A DNA stretch of 64,000 nucleotides, taken from NCBI RefSeq assembly GCF_014863355.1, contig NZ_JACZEP010000005.1, forward strand, positions 186,001-250,000, in the 5' to 3' direction. The stretch comes from Aminobacter carboxidus. Its GTDB lineage: Bacteria; Pseudomonadota; Alphaproteobacteria; Rhizobiales; Rhizobiaceae. The first letter of the stretch is position 1. Every line of letters begins with the position of its first letter. The translations under genes and the position numbers were made by a program. Positions 16,585-25,649 of this stretch are shown piece by piece. The notes beneath the pieces were generated by a model. It worked only from the letters and a program-made list of their open reading frames with translations, had not been told where the DNA came from and searched no databases.

Positions 16585-18144
16585 ATGGAGTGTGCCATGC
16601 TCGACAAAGACGGAACGCGATCGAATTCAGGGCCAGGTCTTAGGGCTCGTCGGCCCCACGGGACTCGAATGGCGGGATGGCTCGCCGCTATTGCCACTGT
16701 CATGTCGTTGCTCTTCCACGCTCCGGCATTGGCTCAAACACACCAGCACGGAGCGGCGGCGACAGACACAGCGCAGGCGCAAACCGAGCCGGCCACGCCG
16801 GTGGCCGAACAGGCAGCGCCCGATGCCAGCGCCGCTGGAGCCGCCGCATCGGTCAGCTATCACAATCCGACGACCTTCACGCTCAAAACCGGGATCGCCA
16901 CCGGGCGCATGGTCTATATCGGCGTGGGCGGCGATATAAACGGTCAGGTTAATCCCACCCTCATGGTGCATGAGGGCGAACTGGTGCAGATCAACCTGAT
17001 CAACGGCGAAGGCGCCGAGCATGATGTTGTGATCGACCAGTACGGCGCGCGATCCTCGATCGTGGTTGGAAAGAATGCCTCGTCGACTTTTTCCTTCACT
17101 GCCGGCAAGGTTGGCGAGTTCGCCTATTTCTGCTCTATCGCCGGGCACCGTCAGGCGGGTATGGAAGGACTGATCCAGGTGATGGCAGGGCCGCGCGAGG
17201 CGATGGCTTCGGATGCCGCCGACGTGGTTCGTGATCCTGCCGATTTGCCAGGTCCAATCGGACAGCGCGCGCCGAAAGTCGTCAAGGTCGATCTGGAAAC
17301 GGTCGAACTGGTCGGCAAACTGGATGACGGCACGACCTACACATACTGGACTTTCGGCTCAAAAATCCCTGGTCCATTCGTCAGGGTGCGGGTCGGCGAT
17401 ACAGTCGAGGTTCATCTGAAAAACGCAGCCGACAGCGTGATGGCGCATTCCGTCGATTTCCATGCCGCGACCGGACCTGGCGGCGGCGCGCACGCCACGC
17501 AAACCGACCCAGGCAATGAAACCGTCGTGACTTTCAAGGCCCTGAAGCCCGGTATCTATGTCTATCACTGCGCAACGCCAAGCGTGGCGCACCACATCAC
17601 CAGTGGAATGTATGGCCTGATCCTTGTCGAGCCGGAGGGAGGTCTGCCGCAGGTCGATCGCGAATTCTACGTCATGCAGGGCGAGCTATATACGGTCGAG
17701 CCTTTCGGCACGCAGGGCGAAATGGAGATGGACTACGATAAGCTGATTTCGGAGCGCCCGGAATACTTCCTGTTCAACGGGGCGGTCGGCTCACTGACCA
17801 AAACCCATCCGCTCTACGCCAGCGCCGGGGAAACGGTGCGCATCTTCTTCGGCGTCGGCGGCCCGAACTTCACCTCCTCGTTCCACGTGATCGGCGAGAT
17901 TTTCGACAGTGTCTACTCAATGGGCAGTATCATCTCGCCGCCGCTGCACGGGATACAGACCGTGACCGTGCCCCCCGGTGGTGCAACGATCGTCGACTTC
18001 AAGATTGATCGCGGCGGCCACTATGTGCTGGTCGATCACGCGCTCTCGCGCGCCGAGCGTGGACTTGCCGGTTACCTGATCGTCGACGGACCGGAGGATG
18101 ACGAGATCATGCATTCGGGTCCGGCGGAAGAGCCCGGCAAATAG
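16585..18144 (+). CDS. nirK: Copper nitrite reductase with extra N-terminal cupredoxin domain
   Basis: A 519-residue NirK, longer than the usual ~360-380. A signal peptide-like stretch ends near ALA-Q at residue 50, followed by a low-complexity Ala/Gln linker. Residues ~90-205 form an extra cupredoxin with copper ligands His146, Cys183, His188 and Met193. The nitrite reductase part follows. Its type 1 ligands are His288, Cys329, His337 and Met342; type 2 ligands are His293, His328 and His485; catalytic residues are Asp291 and His434. The loop HCATPSVAHHITSGM is of the shorter class II type. The enzyme reduces nitrite to NO in the periplasm. The build resembles the Hyphomicrobium three-domain NirK. 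A hairpin follows the gene. Confidence 0.92.
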   Translation: MECAMLDKDGTRSNSGPGLRARRPHGTRMAGWLAAIATVMSLLFHAPALAQTHQHGAAATDTAQAQTEPATPVAEQAAPDASAAGAAASVSYHNPTTFTLKTGIATGRMVYIGVGGDINGQVNPTLMVHEGELVQINLINGEGAEHDVVIDQYGARSSIVVGKNASSTFSFTAGKVGEFAYFCSIAGHRQAGMEGLIQVMAGPREAMASDAADVVRDPADLPGPIGQRAPKVVKVDLETVELVGKLDDGTTYTYWTFGSKIPGPFVRVRVGDTVEVHLKNAADSVMAHSVDFHAATGPGGGAHATQTDPGNETVVTFKALKPGIYVYHCATPSVAHHITSGMYGLILVEPEGGLPQVDREFYVMQGELYTVEPFGTQGEMEMDYDKLISERPEYFLFNGAVGSLTKTHPLYASAGETVRIFFGVGGPNFTSSFHVIGEIFDSVYSMGSIISPPLHGIQTVTVPPGGATIVDFKIDRGGHYVLVDHALSRAERGLAGYLIVDGPEDDEIMHSGPAEEPGK

Positions 18145-18151
18145 CAGACCC

Positions 18152-18189
18152 GAAGCCCCCATTCAGGAGAAGTCCTTGATGGGGGCTTC
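18152..18189 (+). terminator. Hairpin after nirK
   Basis: GAAGCCCCCAT (18152-18162) and ATGGGGGCTTC (18179-18189) form a perfect 11-base stem with a 16-base loop, eight bases after the nirK stop. The run of T residues expected for a strong intrinsic terminator is weak, so it may also act as an mRNA 3' stabiliser. Confidence 0.6.
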
Positions 18190-18553
18190 GACTTGTTCAG
18201 TCTGCTCGGTGCCATCGATCGAGACGTCTTGCATCTGATCGACTGCCTCGACGAAAGGGGCCGATCGATTGGACCCAAGGCAGCCTAGCAAGGGAAAGAC
18301 GGCCGAAAATGGCGGCGGTATGGCCCGACCACGCACAGCGCATGCTGAGCTATCTCGCGATCCGCCAAGAAAGCCGGTGTCGCGTTTCCGAAGTCGCCTC
18401 CAGCTCGCGATCTCGGTATGCATAGCGACCGAGGCGTTTTTTTCGATCTCGATTGTATAAGTCCATCAATCGTTTCCGAAACCGGGCCGGCCTCGCCAAG
18501 TTGCTGGACATCTTGGGAATATCGGCCACACTTCGGTAAGAGAGGGAGAAGAC
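18190..18553. other. Gene-free region before ccoN
   Basis: No convincing gene in these ~360 bases. The region must hold the promoter of the cbb3 operon. No FNR box (TTGAT-N4-ATCAA) is visible, which is unusual for cbb3 genes. A separate inverted repeat at 18450 is listed on its own. Confidence 0.5.
18450..18472. promoter_or_regulatory. Inverted repeat upstream of ccoN
   Basis: CGATTG and CAATCG are perfect complements separated by 11 bases, 81 bases before the ccoN start. The TTG/CAA halves recall Crp/Fnr sites, but the spacing (11 rather than 8) is wrong for that family, so the binding protein is unknown. Confidence 0.35.
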
Positions 18554-20197
18554 ATGATTGGTCAGCTTACTTCGGGCGAACGTCAGTCTGCTGTAGTGAT
18601 CCTGCTCATTGTAGCGATGGTGGGACTCTCTATGGCCGCGCTGGGACGGACGGATCCGCTCGGAGTGCACGGTGTGATCGTCATGTTGTTTTCGGGCGGA
18701 CTGCTTTATGTCGTCCTGTCCTCCTTCTATGCCCCAGCGCCTACGGAAGAACGCGAGGCGTCGTATTACGACGACCCAATCAAGATCGGCATTGTTCTCT
18801 CGATGGGATGGGCGGTTTTCGGGATGCTCATGGGCGTCTGGGTGGCTTCCCAACTTGCTTGGCCTGACCTCGCCTTCGATGCAGCATGGTCGAGCTTCGG
18901 GCGCCTTCGGCCCACTCATACGACTGGCGTCATCTTCGGGTTCGGCGGCAACGCGCTGATCGCCACGTCCTTCCACGTCGTGCAACGGACCTCCAGGGCG
19001 CGTCTCGCCGGGCAGTTGAGCCCCTGGTTCGTGCTATTTGGTTTCAACCTGTTCTGCATTCTTGCCGTCACCGGCTACTTCATGGGCATCACCCAGTCGA
19101 AGGAATACGCGGAGCCTGAATGGTACGCCGACCTCTGGCTGGTCGTGGTCTGGGTGACCTACTTCATTCTCTACATACGCACGATCGCGCGGCGGAAAGA
19201 GCCACACATCTACGTCGCAAACTGGTACTTCATGGCGTTCATCCTGGTCGTCGCCATCCTGCACATCGTCAACAACCTGACGCTTCCGGTGTCGTGGGGT
19301 CACGCCAAAAGCTACACAGTCTGGCCGGGCGTCCAGGACGCCATGGTTCAGTGGTGGTATGGACACAACGCGGTCGCGTTCTTCCTCACCGCCGGCTTCC
19401 TAGGAATGCTCTACTACTACCTGCCAGTCAGGGCGCAGCGGCCGATCTTCTCCTACAGGCTGTCGATCCTGAGCTTCTGGGGCATCACCTTCTTCTACAT
19501 GTGGGCAGGCTCCCATCACCTGCACTACACGGCGCTGCCGCACTGGGTGCAAACCCTCGGCATGACTTTCTCCGTGATGCTGCTGGTGCCGTCCTGGGCT
19601 TCGGCGGGCAACGCACTGCTCACGCTCAATGGCGCCTGGCATAAGGTTCGCGACGACGCAACGCTGCGCTTCATGATGGTCGCGGCAGTGTTTTATGGCC
19701 TGTCGACGTTCGAAGGCTCGTTCATGGCGATCCGTCCGGTGAATTCCCTGTCGCACTACACCGACTGGACAGTCGGTCACGTGCATGCAGGCGCTCTCGG
19801 CTGGGTGGCGCTGATCACCTTCGGATCGTTCTACACACTCGTCCCAGCTCTCTGGAAGCGCGAAGCGATGTACTCCGCCCGGCTGATCGAGGTCCATTTC
19901 TGGCTCGCACTGGCAGGGACGCTGATCTACGTCTTCGCGATGTGGAACTCCGGCATCATTCAGGGGCTGATGTGGCGGACCTATACCGAGGAAGGCACGC
20001 TCGCCTACTCCTTCGTCGACTCCCTGGTGGCGATGTACCCATATTACATCGCGCGGGCCTTCGGCGGACTGCTCTTTCTGATCGGTGCGGTGGTTTGCTG
20101 TTACAACATCTGGATGACCGTCCGAGCCAAGCCCGTCACGTCATCGCGATCTGGCGACGTCCCTGTCGTTTCCGTCGCTTCAGTTGCTGGAGAATGA
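18554..20197 (+). CDS. ccoN: cbb3-type cytochrome c oxidase subunit I
   Basis: A 547-residue haem-copper oxidase subunit with about 13 to 14 membrane spans. It carries the expected His-rich motifs: RPTHTTGVIFGFGGNALIAT, QWWYGHNAVAFFLTAGFLGM, WAGSHHLHYTALPHW and HYTDWTVGHVHAGALGWVA. These hold the low-spin haem b, haem b3 and CuB ligands. The enzyme reduces oxygen with high affinity and pumps protons in the inner membrane. GAGGGAGAAG precedes the ATG. The N-terminal ~75 residues form an extra two-span segment ahead of the core, as in several rhizobial FixN proteins. It leads a tightly packed operon. Confidence 0.92.
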   Translation: MIGQLTSGERQSAVVILLIVAMVGLSMAALGRTDPLGVHGVIVMLFSGGLLYVVLSSFYAPAPTEEREASYYDDPIKIGIVLSMGWAVFGMLMGVWVASQLAWPDLAFDAAWSSFGRLRPTHTTGVIFGFGGNALIATSFHVVQRTSRARLAGQLSPWFVLFGFNLFCILAVTGYFMGITQSKEYAEPEWYADLWLVVVWVTYFILYIRTIARRKEPHIYVANWYFMAFILVVAILHIVNNLTLPVSWGHAKSYTVWPGVQDAMVQWWYGHNAVAFFLTAGFLGMLYYYLPVRAQRPIFSYRLSILSFWGITFFYMWAGSHHLHYTALPHWVQTLGMTFSVMLLVPSWASAGNALLTLNGAWHKVRDDATLRFMMVAAVFYGLSTFEGSFMAIRPVNSLSHYTDWTVGHVHAGALGWVALITFGSFYTLVPALWKREAMYSARLIEVHFWLALAGTLIYVFAMWNSGIIQGLMWRTYTEEGTLAYSFVDSLVAMYPYYIARAFGGLLFLIGAVVCCYNIWMTVRAKPVTSSRSGDVPVVSVASVAGE

Positions 20198-20200
20198 TGG

Positions 20201-20953
20201 ATGTCCGAACTCCTCCATCGGAAGCTTGAACGTTCCGCCATCGGATTGGTGCTCGCCATCATCGCGGCGGCAAGCGTCGGCGGCATTGTCGAGATCGCGC
20301 CTCTCTTCACCATCGACGGGACGGTCGAGGAAGCCCCCGACATGCGTGTCTACACGCCGCTCGAGCTGGCCGGGCGCAACATCTACATCCGCGAAGGCTG
20401 CTACGCCTGCCACAGCCAGATGATTCGAACGCTGCGCGACGAAGTGGAGCGGTACGGACCCTACTCGCTTGCCGTGGAGTCGCAGTACGACCGCCCGATG
20501 TTGTGGGGGTCCAAGCGCACCGGACCAGATCTTGCGCGTGTCGGCGGCAAGTACTCGGATTTTTGGCACGTCGCACACCTTTCCAACCCCCGCGACGTCG
20601 TGCCTGAATCGAACATGCCCGCCTACGCCTGGCTGGCCCGGACTCCATTGAGGATGGAAGACCTTCCGCGTCATCTTGAGGCGCAGCGTGCGCTTGGCGT
20701 TCCCTACACCGAGGAGATGATCGAAAACGCGGCACGCGACGCCTACGGGCAAGCCATGCCGGATGGCGACTTCGCGACCGGGGTCTCCGAACGCTACGGC
20801 GAGGCGACGCAGGTTCGCGCATTCGACGGAGTGACAACGCAGGTGACGGAGATGGATGCTCTGGTGGCTTATCTCCAGATACTCGGCCGACTGACCGTCG
20901 CCGCATACCAGGACACCGCAGCTCCCGAAAAAGCGCCGGACCCGGCAAACTGA
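20201..20953 (+). CDS. ccoO: cbb3 oxidase mono-haem subunit II
   Basis: A 250-residue subunit with one N-terminal membrane anchor ([20 protein letters not shown]) and one haem c site, GCYACHSQM, with Cys67, Cys70 and His71. An axial Met is probable in [14 protein letters not shown]. It accepts electrons from CcoP and passes them to CcoN. It starts three bases after the ccoN stop. The C-terminal part, [15 protein letters not shown], is a normal family ending. Confidence 0.92.
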   Translation: MSELLHRKLERSAIGLVLAIIAAASVGGIVEIAPLFTIDGTVEEAPDMRVYTPLELAGRNIYIREGCYACHSQMIRTLRDEVERYGPYSLAVESQYDRPMLWGSKRTGPDLARVGGKYSDFWHVAHLSNPRDVVPESNMPAYAWLARTPLRMEDLPRHLEAQRALGVPYTEEMIENAARDAYGQAMPDGDFATGVSERYGEATQVRAFDGVTTQVTEMDALVAYLQILGRLTVAAYQDTAAPEKAPDPAN

Positions 20954-20966
20954 GCGGAGCATGGTG

Positions 20967-21137
20967 ATGGATTTTGACTACGATACGCTCGTCGCCTTCT
21001 CCAAAAGCTGGGGCCTGCTGTACCTCTTCGCGTTCTTTCTGGCCGTAGTCGTTTACGCCTTCTGGCCGTCGAACAAAAATCGCTTCGACAGGGCCAAGAA
21101 GAGCATTCTCGACCAGGACGATAAGCCATGGAAGTGA
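20967..21137 (+). CDS. ccoQ: cbb3 oxidase assembly subunit CcoQ
   Basis: A 56-residue membrane protein. MDFDYDTLVAFSKSWGLLYL runs into a single hydrophobic span (FAFFLAVVVYAFWPS), then a charged tail NKNRFDRAKKSILDQDDKPW. This is the standard FixQ/CcoQ layout. The ATG at 20967 is used; one at 20961 (ATGGTG) would add two residues. It overlaps ccoP by ten bases. CcoQ stabilises the oxidase complex. Confidence 0.85.
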   Translation: MDFDYDTLVAFSKSWGLLYLFAFFLAVVVYAFWPSNKNRFDRAKKSILDQDDKPWK

Positions 21138-22009
21138 ACGAACGCGACCCGGTTACAGGCCGGGAGACGACCGGCCATGAATGGAACGGCATCAAGGAGC
21201 TAGACACGCCGGTGCCCCGCGGCGTGCTGCTGTTCCTGATCATCACCCATATCTGGGCGATCGCTTGGTGGTTCTTCGCACCCACCTGGCCGTTGGGGAC
21301 GACATACACCAAGGGCCTGCTCGGCTTCGACCAGAAGCAGATCGTCGAGGAACAGATCGTCGACAGCCAGAGCGAGAGAGCTGCCTGGACGTCGCGGATC
21401 GAGAGCGAGAGATACGACGCCATTCTCGCCGATGAGGGCCTTATGAAGATCGTTCGTAGCACAGGCCGCCAGCTGTTCGGCGACAATTGCGCCGCCTGCC
21501 ACGGAAGCGACGGCCGGGGTCGCGCGAACTACCCCGATCTCACCGACGATGACTGGCTGTGGGGCGGCGGCCCCGAGCTGATCGAGCAGACGATGCGCGT
21601 CGGCATTAACACGCAGCATCCAGACAGCCGCATTGCGCAGATGCCTTCCTTCGGGCGAGACGGGATGCTCGAACGCGACCAGGTCCGGAGCGTGGCCGCC
21701 TATGTCTATTCGCTGACCAACCCCGATTATTCCACGCCGGAGACCCTTAAACGGATAACCTCAGGACAGGAGGTGTTCGCGACAACATGCGCCGCCTGCC
21801 ACGGCGAGGACGCGAAGGGCAACCGCGATGTTGGCGCGCCTAATCTCACCGACGCCTACTGGGTTTACGGCGGCGACATGCAGACGATCATCACTTCTGT
21901 CCACAGCGGACGGCAGGGCCATATGCCGACCTGGGATGAGCGGCTGACGGGCGCGGAAATCCGGATGCTCTCGCTCTATGTCCACGATCTGGGGACGCGG
22001 CAGCCATGA
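21128..22009 (+). CDS. ccoP: cbb3 oxidase di-haem subunit III
   Basis: A 293-residue subunit. The N-terminus holds the conserved EWNGIKELDTPVPRG stretch and one membrane span (LLFLIITHIWAIAWWFF). Two haem c motifs follow, CAACHGSDG from residue 121 and CAACHGEDA from residue 221. The protein takes electrons from soluble cytochromes and delivers them to CcoO. Its start lies inside the end of ccoQ and its stop overlaps the next small gene by four bases, so the operon is translationally coupled. Confidence 0.92.
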   Translation: MEVNERDPVTGRETTGHEWNGIKELDTPVPRGVLLFLIITHIWAIAWWFFAPTWPLGTTYTKGLLGFDQKQIVEEQIVDSQSERAAWTSRIESERYDAILADEGLMKIVRSTGRQLFGDNCAACHGSDGRGRANYPDLTDDDWLWGGGPELIEQTMRVGINTQHPDSRIAQMPSFGRDGMLERDQVRSVAAYVYSLTNPDYSTPETLKRITSGQEVFATTCAACHGEDAKGNRDVGAPNLTDAYWVYGGDMQTIITSVHSGRQGHMPTWDERLTGAEIRMLSLYVHDLGTRQP

Positions 22010-22200
22010 ACGCGCCCATGTCCACGTTCATAAGGCGCACATGGCTGGCCTGGTTGCTTGTGCCCGCGGGGCTGCTGTTGTTCGCAGGAGCCAACGCCCA
22101 TCTCGTATACGTGGCGATACAGTCGCAGCCGGACTGCGTCGCGCACTCCAAGGCCGCAAGCGACGGACCTGGCTACCGCGCCGCCAAGTCGGCGTGCTGA
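22006..22200 (+). CDS. Small membrane protein in the cbb3 operon (unknown)
   Basis: A 64-residue protein coupled to ccoP by ATGA overlap. It has one hydrophobic span (WLAWLLVPAGLLLFAGANAHL) and a C-terminal part with two cysteines, QPDCVAH and the terminal KSAC. It occupies the position where ccoG/ccoH normally stand between the oxidase and the copper pump genes. The Cys pair could be redox active or bind metal, but this is speculation. Not a recognised family. Confidence 0.65.
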   Translation: MNAPMSTFIRRTWLAWLLVPAGLLLFAGANAHLVYVAIQSQPDCVAHSKAASDGPGYRAAKSAC

Positions 22201-22212
22201 GGGAGAGAGAGC

Positions 22213-23031
22213 ATGAGCGAGAGCGACAAGTCGTACTGGCTTCTCAGCGAGACCTCCGACATCCGGGAAACGCGTGACCCGCGTCTGAACCGCGGACTGC
22301 CGCTGCTCGAAGGACTCCGCTGGCTGTCGGTCGGATGGCGCGACCTCTGGAGACGGCCCGCGTCCAGCATCGCCTACGGTTTGGGCGTGTTCGTTCTCTC
22401 CGTTGCATTCATATGGACACTCGTGGCCTTCGGCCGCGACTACATCCTGTTTCCCGCTCTGGCCGGATTCATGATCGTGGCCCCGTTCCTTGCCATCGGG
22501 CTTTACGAGAAGAGCAAGGCGATCGAGGAAGGGCGGTCGACTAGCCTGGCGGAAATGTTGATGGTCCGGCCCCGCGCGGGCCCGCAGGTCTTCTTCACGG
22601 GCGTGCTTCTGTGCCTGCTCATGATGCTGTGGATGCGCGCAGCGGTGCTGCTTTACGCGCTGTTCTTCGGAATGATCGCGTTCCCGGGCCTGCAGCACAT
22701 CGCAGGCATGCTCTTCGGAACCCCTTATGGATGGACGATGCTGATTGTGGGAACGGCTGTCGGAGGGCTGTTCGCGGCGTTCGCATTCGCCGTCAGCGTC
22801 TTCTCCGTGCCGATGCTTCTGGACCGTCGCATCGACGCGCTGACGGCGATGGGCACGAGCATGAAGCTGGTCTGGAACAATATCGGACCCATGGTGGCAT
22901 GGGGGGCGATGGTGCTCGTTCTCTTCGCCGTTTGCGTCGCGACGGGGCTCGTCGGGATGATCGTCATCTTTCCGCTGCTTGGACACGCGACCTGGCACTC
23001 GTACAGGGCCATGGCCCAGACTGCGGACTAG
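22213..23031 (+). CDS. DUF2189 domain membrane protein
   Basis: A 272-residue integral membrane protein with about six hydrophobic spans. [20 protein letters not shown] near residue 36 and [20 protein letters not shown] are hallmarks of the DUF2189 family. Function is unknown; members often lie beside terminal oxidase or denitrification genes. A strong GAGGGAGAGAGAG ribosome site precedes the ATG. It sits between ccoP and ccoI, with five bases to ccoI, which suggests a part in oxidase assembly, copper or haem delivery. Confidence 0.78.
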   Translation: MSESDKSYWLLSETSDIRETRDPRLNRGLPLLEGLRWLSVGWRDLWRRPASSIAYGLGVFVLSVAFIWTLVAFGRDYILFPALAGFMIVAPFLAIGLYEKSKAIEEGRSTSLAEMLMVRPRAGPQVFFTGVLLCLLMMLWMRAAVLLYALFFGMIAFPGLQHIAGMLFGTPYGWTMLIVGTAVGGLFAAFAFAVSVFSVPMLLDRRIDALTAMGTSMKLVWNNIGPMVAWGAMVLVLFAVCVATGLVGMIVIFPLLGHATWHSYRAMAQTAD

Positions 23032-23035
23032 GACG

Positions 23036-25294
23036 ATGAGTTGCTGCGCGCCAGGGGCCGAGGCGGGACTGCTGCTTGCGCCCGGCCCCGAGATCCCGGC
23101 AAGCGAGATCGCGATGGCCAGTCGCAATCTCGGAAACGGTATCTTCCAGACTGATTTCTCGGTTCCGCAGGCGAGGTGCGCGGCGTGCATCGCCTCGATC
23201 GAGGGAGCGCTGCAACAACTTGACGGTGTCGTCTCCGTCCGCCTCAACCTGACGTCCAGGCGCGTCTCGGTCAAATGGCGCGCCGATGCCCCGCTCCCTC
23301 CGATGATCCAAACACTGGCGGCCATCGGCTACGAGGCCACGCTCGGTGACGTCGCGGAGACCGGCCGCGATCCGGAGATGTCGCGCCTGCTGCGCGCGAC
23401 CGCGGTCGCGGGCTTCGCCACGACGAACATCATGATGCTCTCGGTGTCCGTCTGGTCCGGGGCCGATGCCGAAACGCGCTACGCGTTTCACTTGATCTCG
23501 GCGCTGCTCGCCGTTCCCGCCGTCGCCTATTCGGGACGCATCTTTTTCTCGTCAGCGTGGCGATCGTTGATGAAGCGTACCTCCAGCATGGACCTGCCGA
23601 TCTCGGTCGGAATCCTTCTGGCCCTCGGGCTAAGCCTCTACGATGCCTTCGTCGGCGGACCGCATGCCTATTTCGACGCAGTCACCTCGCTGATCTTCTT
23701 CCTACTGGCCGGACGGACCCTGGACCATGCGATGCGCAGCAAGGCGCGCGATGCTGTGACCGGCCTTGCCCGGATGATGCCACGGGGAGCAACCGTGGTC
23801 GCGGCCGACGGCAGCCGCGAGTTTCGCGACGTCGCCGAGATTGCGCCCGGAGATCTTGTGCTGGTGGCCCCAGGTGACCGCATTCCGGTCGATGGAACTG
23901 TCATCTCTGGCGAAGGCACCCTCGACCAGTCGGCGGTGAATGGGGAATCCGCGCTCGCGAGCGCATCGACTGGAACGGCCGTCCTGTCGGGCACGATGAG
24001 CATCGACGGCTCCTTCGCTGTCCGTGCGGACCGATGCGCAAAGGACTCTTTTCTGGCCGACATGGTGCGGCTGATGGAGGCGGCGGAGGAGGGCCGTGCA
24101 CGCTATCGCCGAATTGCGGATCGTGCAGCAGCGCTCTATTCACCCGTCATTCATCTCCTTGCGCTCGCGACCTGTGGAGGCTGGCTCCTGCTGACGGGCG
24201 ATTGGCACCTTTCCGTGACGGTGGCAATTTCCGTCCTCATCATCACCTGTCCCTGCGCGCTTGGATTGGCCGTGCCGATGGTCCAGGTCGTGGCAGCACG
24301 CCGACTATTCGACCTCGGAATCACACTCAAAGACGGCAGCGCATTGGAACGGCTTGCCGAGGTTGACGCGGTGGCCTTCGACAAGACGGGAACGCTGACG
24401 ACAGGCGTTGCGCGGGTGATCGGCTACGATGTGTCCTCCAACGACATCCAGGCTGCAGCCGCGCTCGCAGCGCTCTCCCGCCATCCAGTATCGCGCGCGG
24501 TCGCTCAACTCTGCCCGACCGGCCTCCCCCCCGGCGTCCGCGATTTCCGGGAGGTCGCAGGCCTCGGCGTCGAAGGTCGCGTCAACGGGTCCTTGTACAG
24601 GCTAGGCAGGGCGGGATGGGCTGAGGAAGGCTCGGCGTCGATCGAGGCAAATACCTCGGCATGGCTGTCGAAAGACGGCCGGAACATAGGCTGGTTCGCC
24701 ACCAGCGATCAAATCCGCATTGGGGCGGTCTCCGCGGTTCGGACGCTTTCGGGGTGGAGAATGCCGACGGAAATCATCTCAGGAGACCGCGCCGCCGAAG
24801 TTCAAAGGGTCGCCAAAGCTCTGGGGATCGGGACGACGCAGCACGGCATGGTTCCTGCCGAAAAGGTCGCTCGTCTCGAAGAACTCAACTTGGCAGGTTA
24901 CAGTGTTCTGATGGTGGGCGACGGCCTGAACGATGCTCCCGCTCTCGCCGCCGCTCATGTTTCGATGGCCCCTTCGTCTGCGGCCGATGTCGGTCGCAGT
25001 TCCGCGGACCTCGTTTTCCTGCGCACGAGTCTGGAGGCCGTGCCTCAGGCAATAGGTATAGCCAAGGCCGCCGCACGGCTGGTCAGGCAGAACCTTGGCC
25101 TGGCGGTCGTCTACAACGTGCTTGTCGTTCCTGTCGCGGTACTTGGCTACGTCACTCCGCTGATGGCCGCGGTCGCCATGTCGACATCATCGATCCTTGT
25201 CGTCGCAAACGCGATGCGTCTCAATTCGCACCGGAACACGCGGCGCATCGACATCGAGTCCCGGCCTCAGGCGGAATTGATGGAGGCTGCATGA
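23036..25294 (+). CDS. ccoI: Copper-translocating P-type ATPase for cbb3 assembly
   Basis: A 752-residue P1B ATPase. The N-terminus [12 protein letters not shown] is a short Cys-rich opening, then a heavy-metal domain with CAAC at residues 48-51. The membrane copper site is CPC (405-407) and the phosphorylation motif DKTGTLTTG begins at Asp449. The hinge is [15 protein letters not shown] near 620. It exports copper across the inner membrane for CuB insertion in CcoN. The ATG at 23036 sits four bases after the upstream stop. Its own stop overlaps ccoS by four bases. Confidence 0.92.
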   Translation: MSCCAPGAEAGLLLAPGPEIPASEIAMASRNLGNGIFQTDFSVPQARCAACIASIEGALQQLDGVVSVRLNLTSRRVSVKWRADAPLPPMIQTLAAIGYEATLGDVAETGRDPEMSRLLRATAVAGFATTNIMMLSVSVWSGADAETRYAFHLISALLAVPAVAYSGRIFFSSAWRSLMKRTSSMDLPISVGILLALGLSLYDAFVGGPHAYFDAVTSLIFFLLAGRTLDHAMRSKARDAVTGLARMMPRGATVVAADGSREFRDVAEIAPGDLVLVAPGDRIPVDGTVISGEGTLDQSAVNGESALASASTGTAVLSGTMSIDGSFAVRADRCAKDSFLADMVRLMEAAEEGRARYRRIADRAAALYSPVIHLLALATCGGWLLLTGDWHLSVTVAISVLIITCPCALGLAVPMVQVVAARRLFDLGITLKDGSALERLAEVDAVAFDKTGTLTTGVARVIGYDVSSNDIQAAAALAALSRHPVSRAVAQLCPTGLPPGVRDFREVAGLGVEGRVNGSLYRLGRAGWAEEGSASIEANTSAWLSKDGRNIGWFATSDQIRIGAVSAVRTLSGWRMPTEIISGDRAAEVQRVAKALGIGTTQHGMVPAEKVARLEELNLAGYSVLMVGDGLNDAPALAAAHVSMAPSSAADVGRSSADLVFLRTSLEAVPQAIGIAKAAARLVRQNLGLAVVYNVLVVPVAVLGYVTPLMAAVAMSTSSILVVANAMRLNSHRNTRRIDIESRPQAELMEAA

Positions 25295-25524
25295 GCTATC
25301 TCGTCTGGCTCGTGCCGATCGCGCTGGGAATGGGCCTTGTCGGTCTAGCCGCCTTTTTGTGGTCCATGAACAGCGGTCAACTGGAAGACCTCGACGGCGC
25401 GGCCGAAAGGGTGCTTCTGAACCATGGTTCGGACTACCCCGCGTCCAGCAATGCTAAAGGACCCACGGCGGTGCAAGGCGCACGCCCGAAACTCGATGGA
25501 CAACACCGAAGGGAGCGCGCATGA
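25291..25524 (+). CDS. ccoS: cbb3 oxidase assembly protein CcoS
   Basis: A 77-residue protein with an N-terminal membrane span, [20 protein letters not shown], and the family motif [20 protein letters not shown]. CcoS is needed for cofactor insertion into the oxidase. The start overlaps the ccoI stop. The C-terminal half is longer and more polar than in short CcoS proteins. It overlaps a further microprotein gene by four bases. Confidence 0.88.
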   Translation: MSYLVWLVPIALGMGLVGLAAFLWSMNSGQLEDLDGAAERVLLNHGSDYPASSNAKGPTAVQGARPKLDGQHRRERA

Positions 25525-25649
25525 CTTCAAAAACCGATTGGCCCGTTGACTGGGTTTCGGCTTTGGCATTCGCGTTGGGCGCCGTGGTCGTGGCTGTAGC
25601 CTTGGGGGTGCTCGCGATCAATCTGGCGACGATGCTGTCGCATCTTTGA
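25521..25649 (+). CDS. Single-span microprotein ending the cbb3 operon (42 residues)
   Basis: The frame from the ATG at 25521 encodes [20 protein letters not shown] and then a hydrophobic run to LATMLSHL. It overlaps the ccoS stop as ATGA, and GGGAGCG lies upstream as a ribosome site. The composition is a short polar head with one membrane span. Coupling to ccoS suggests a small oxidase-associated subunit, but there is no family match I can name. Confidence 0.55.
   Translation: MTSKTDWPVDWVSALAFALGAVVVAVALGVLAINLATMLSHL

Noticed and set aside
18269-18460. Short plus-strand frame between nirK and ccoN
   Set aside because: No ribosome site, Arg/Pro/Ser-rich translation and overlap with the probable promoter region.
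21976-23325. Minus-strand open frame of 449 codons opposite the DUF2189 and ccoI genes
   Set aside because: Low-complexity Arg/His/Glu-rich translation and full overlap with convincing plus-strand genes; typical shadow frame of GC-rich DNA.
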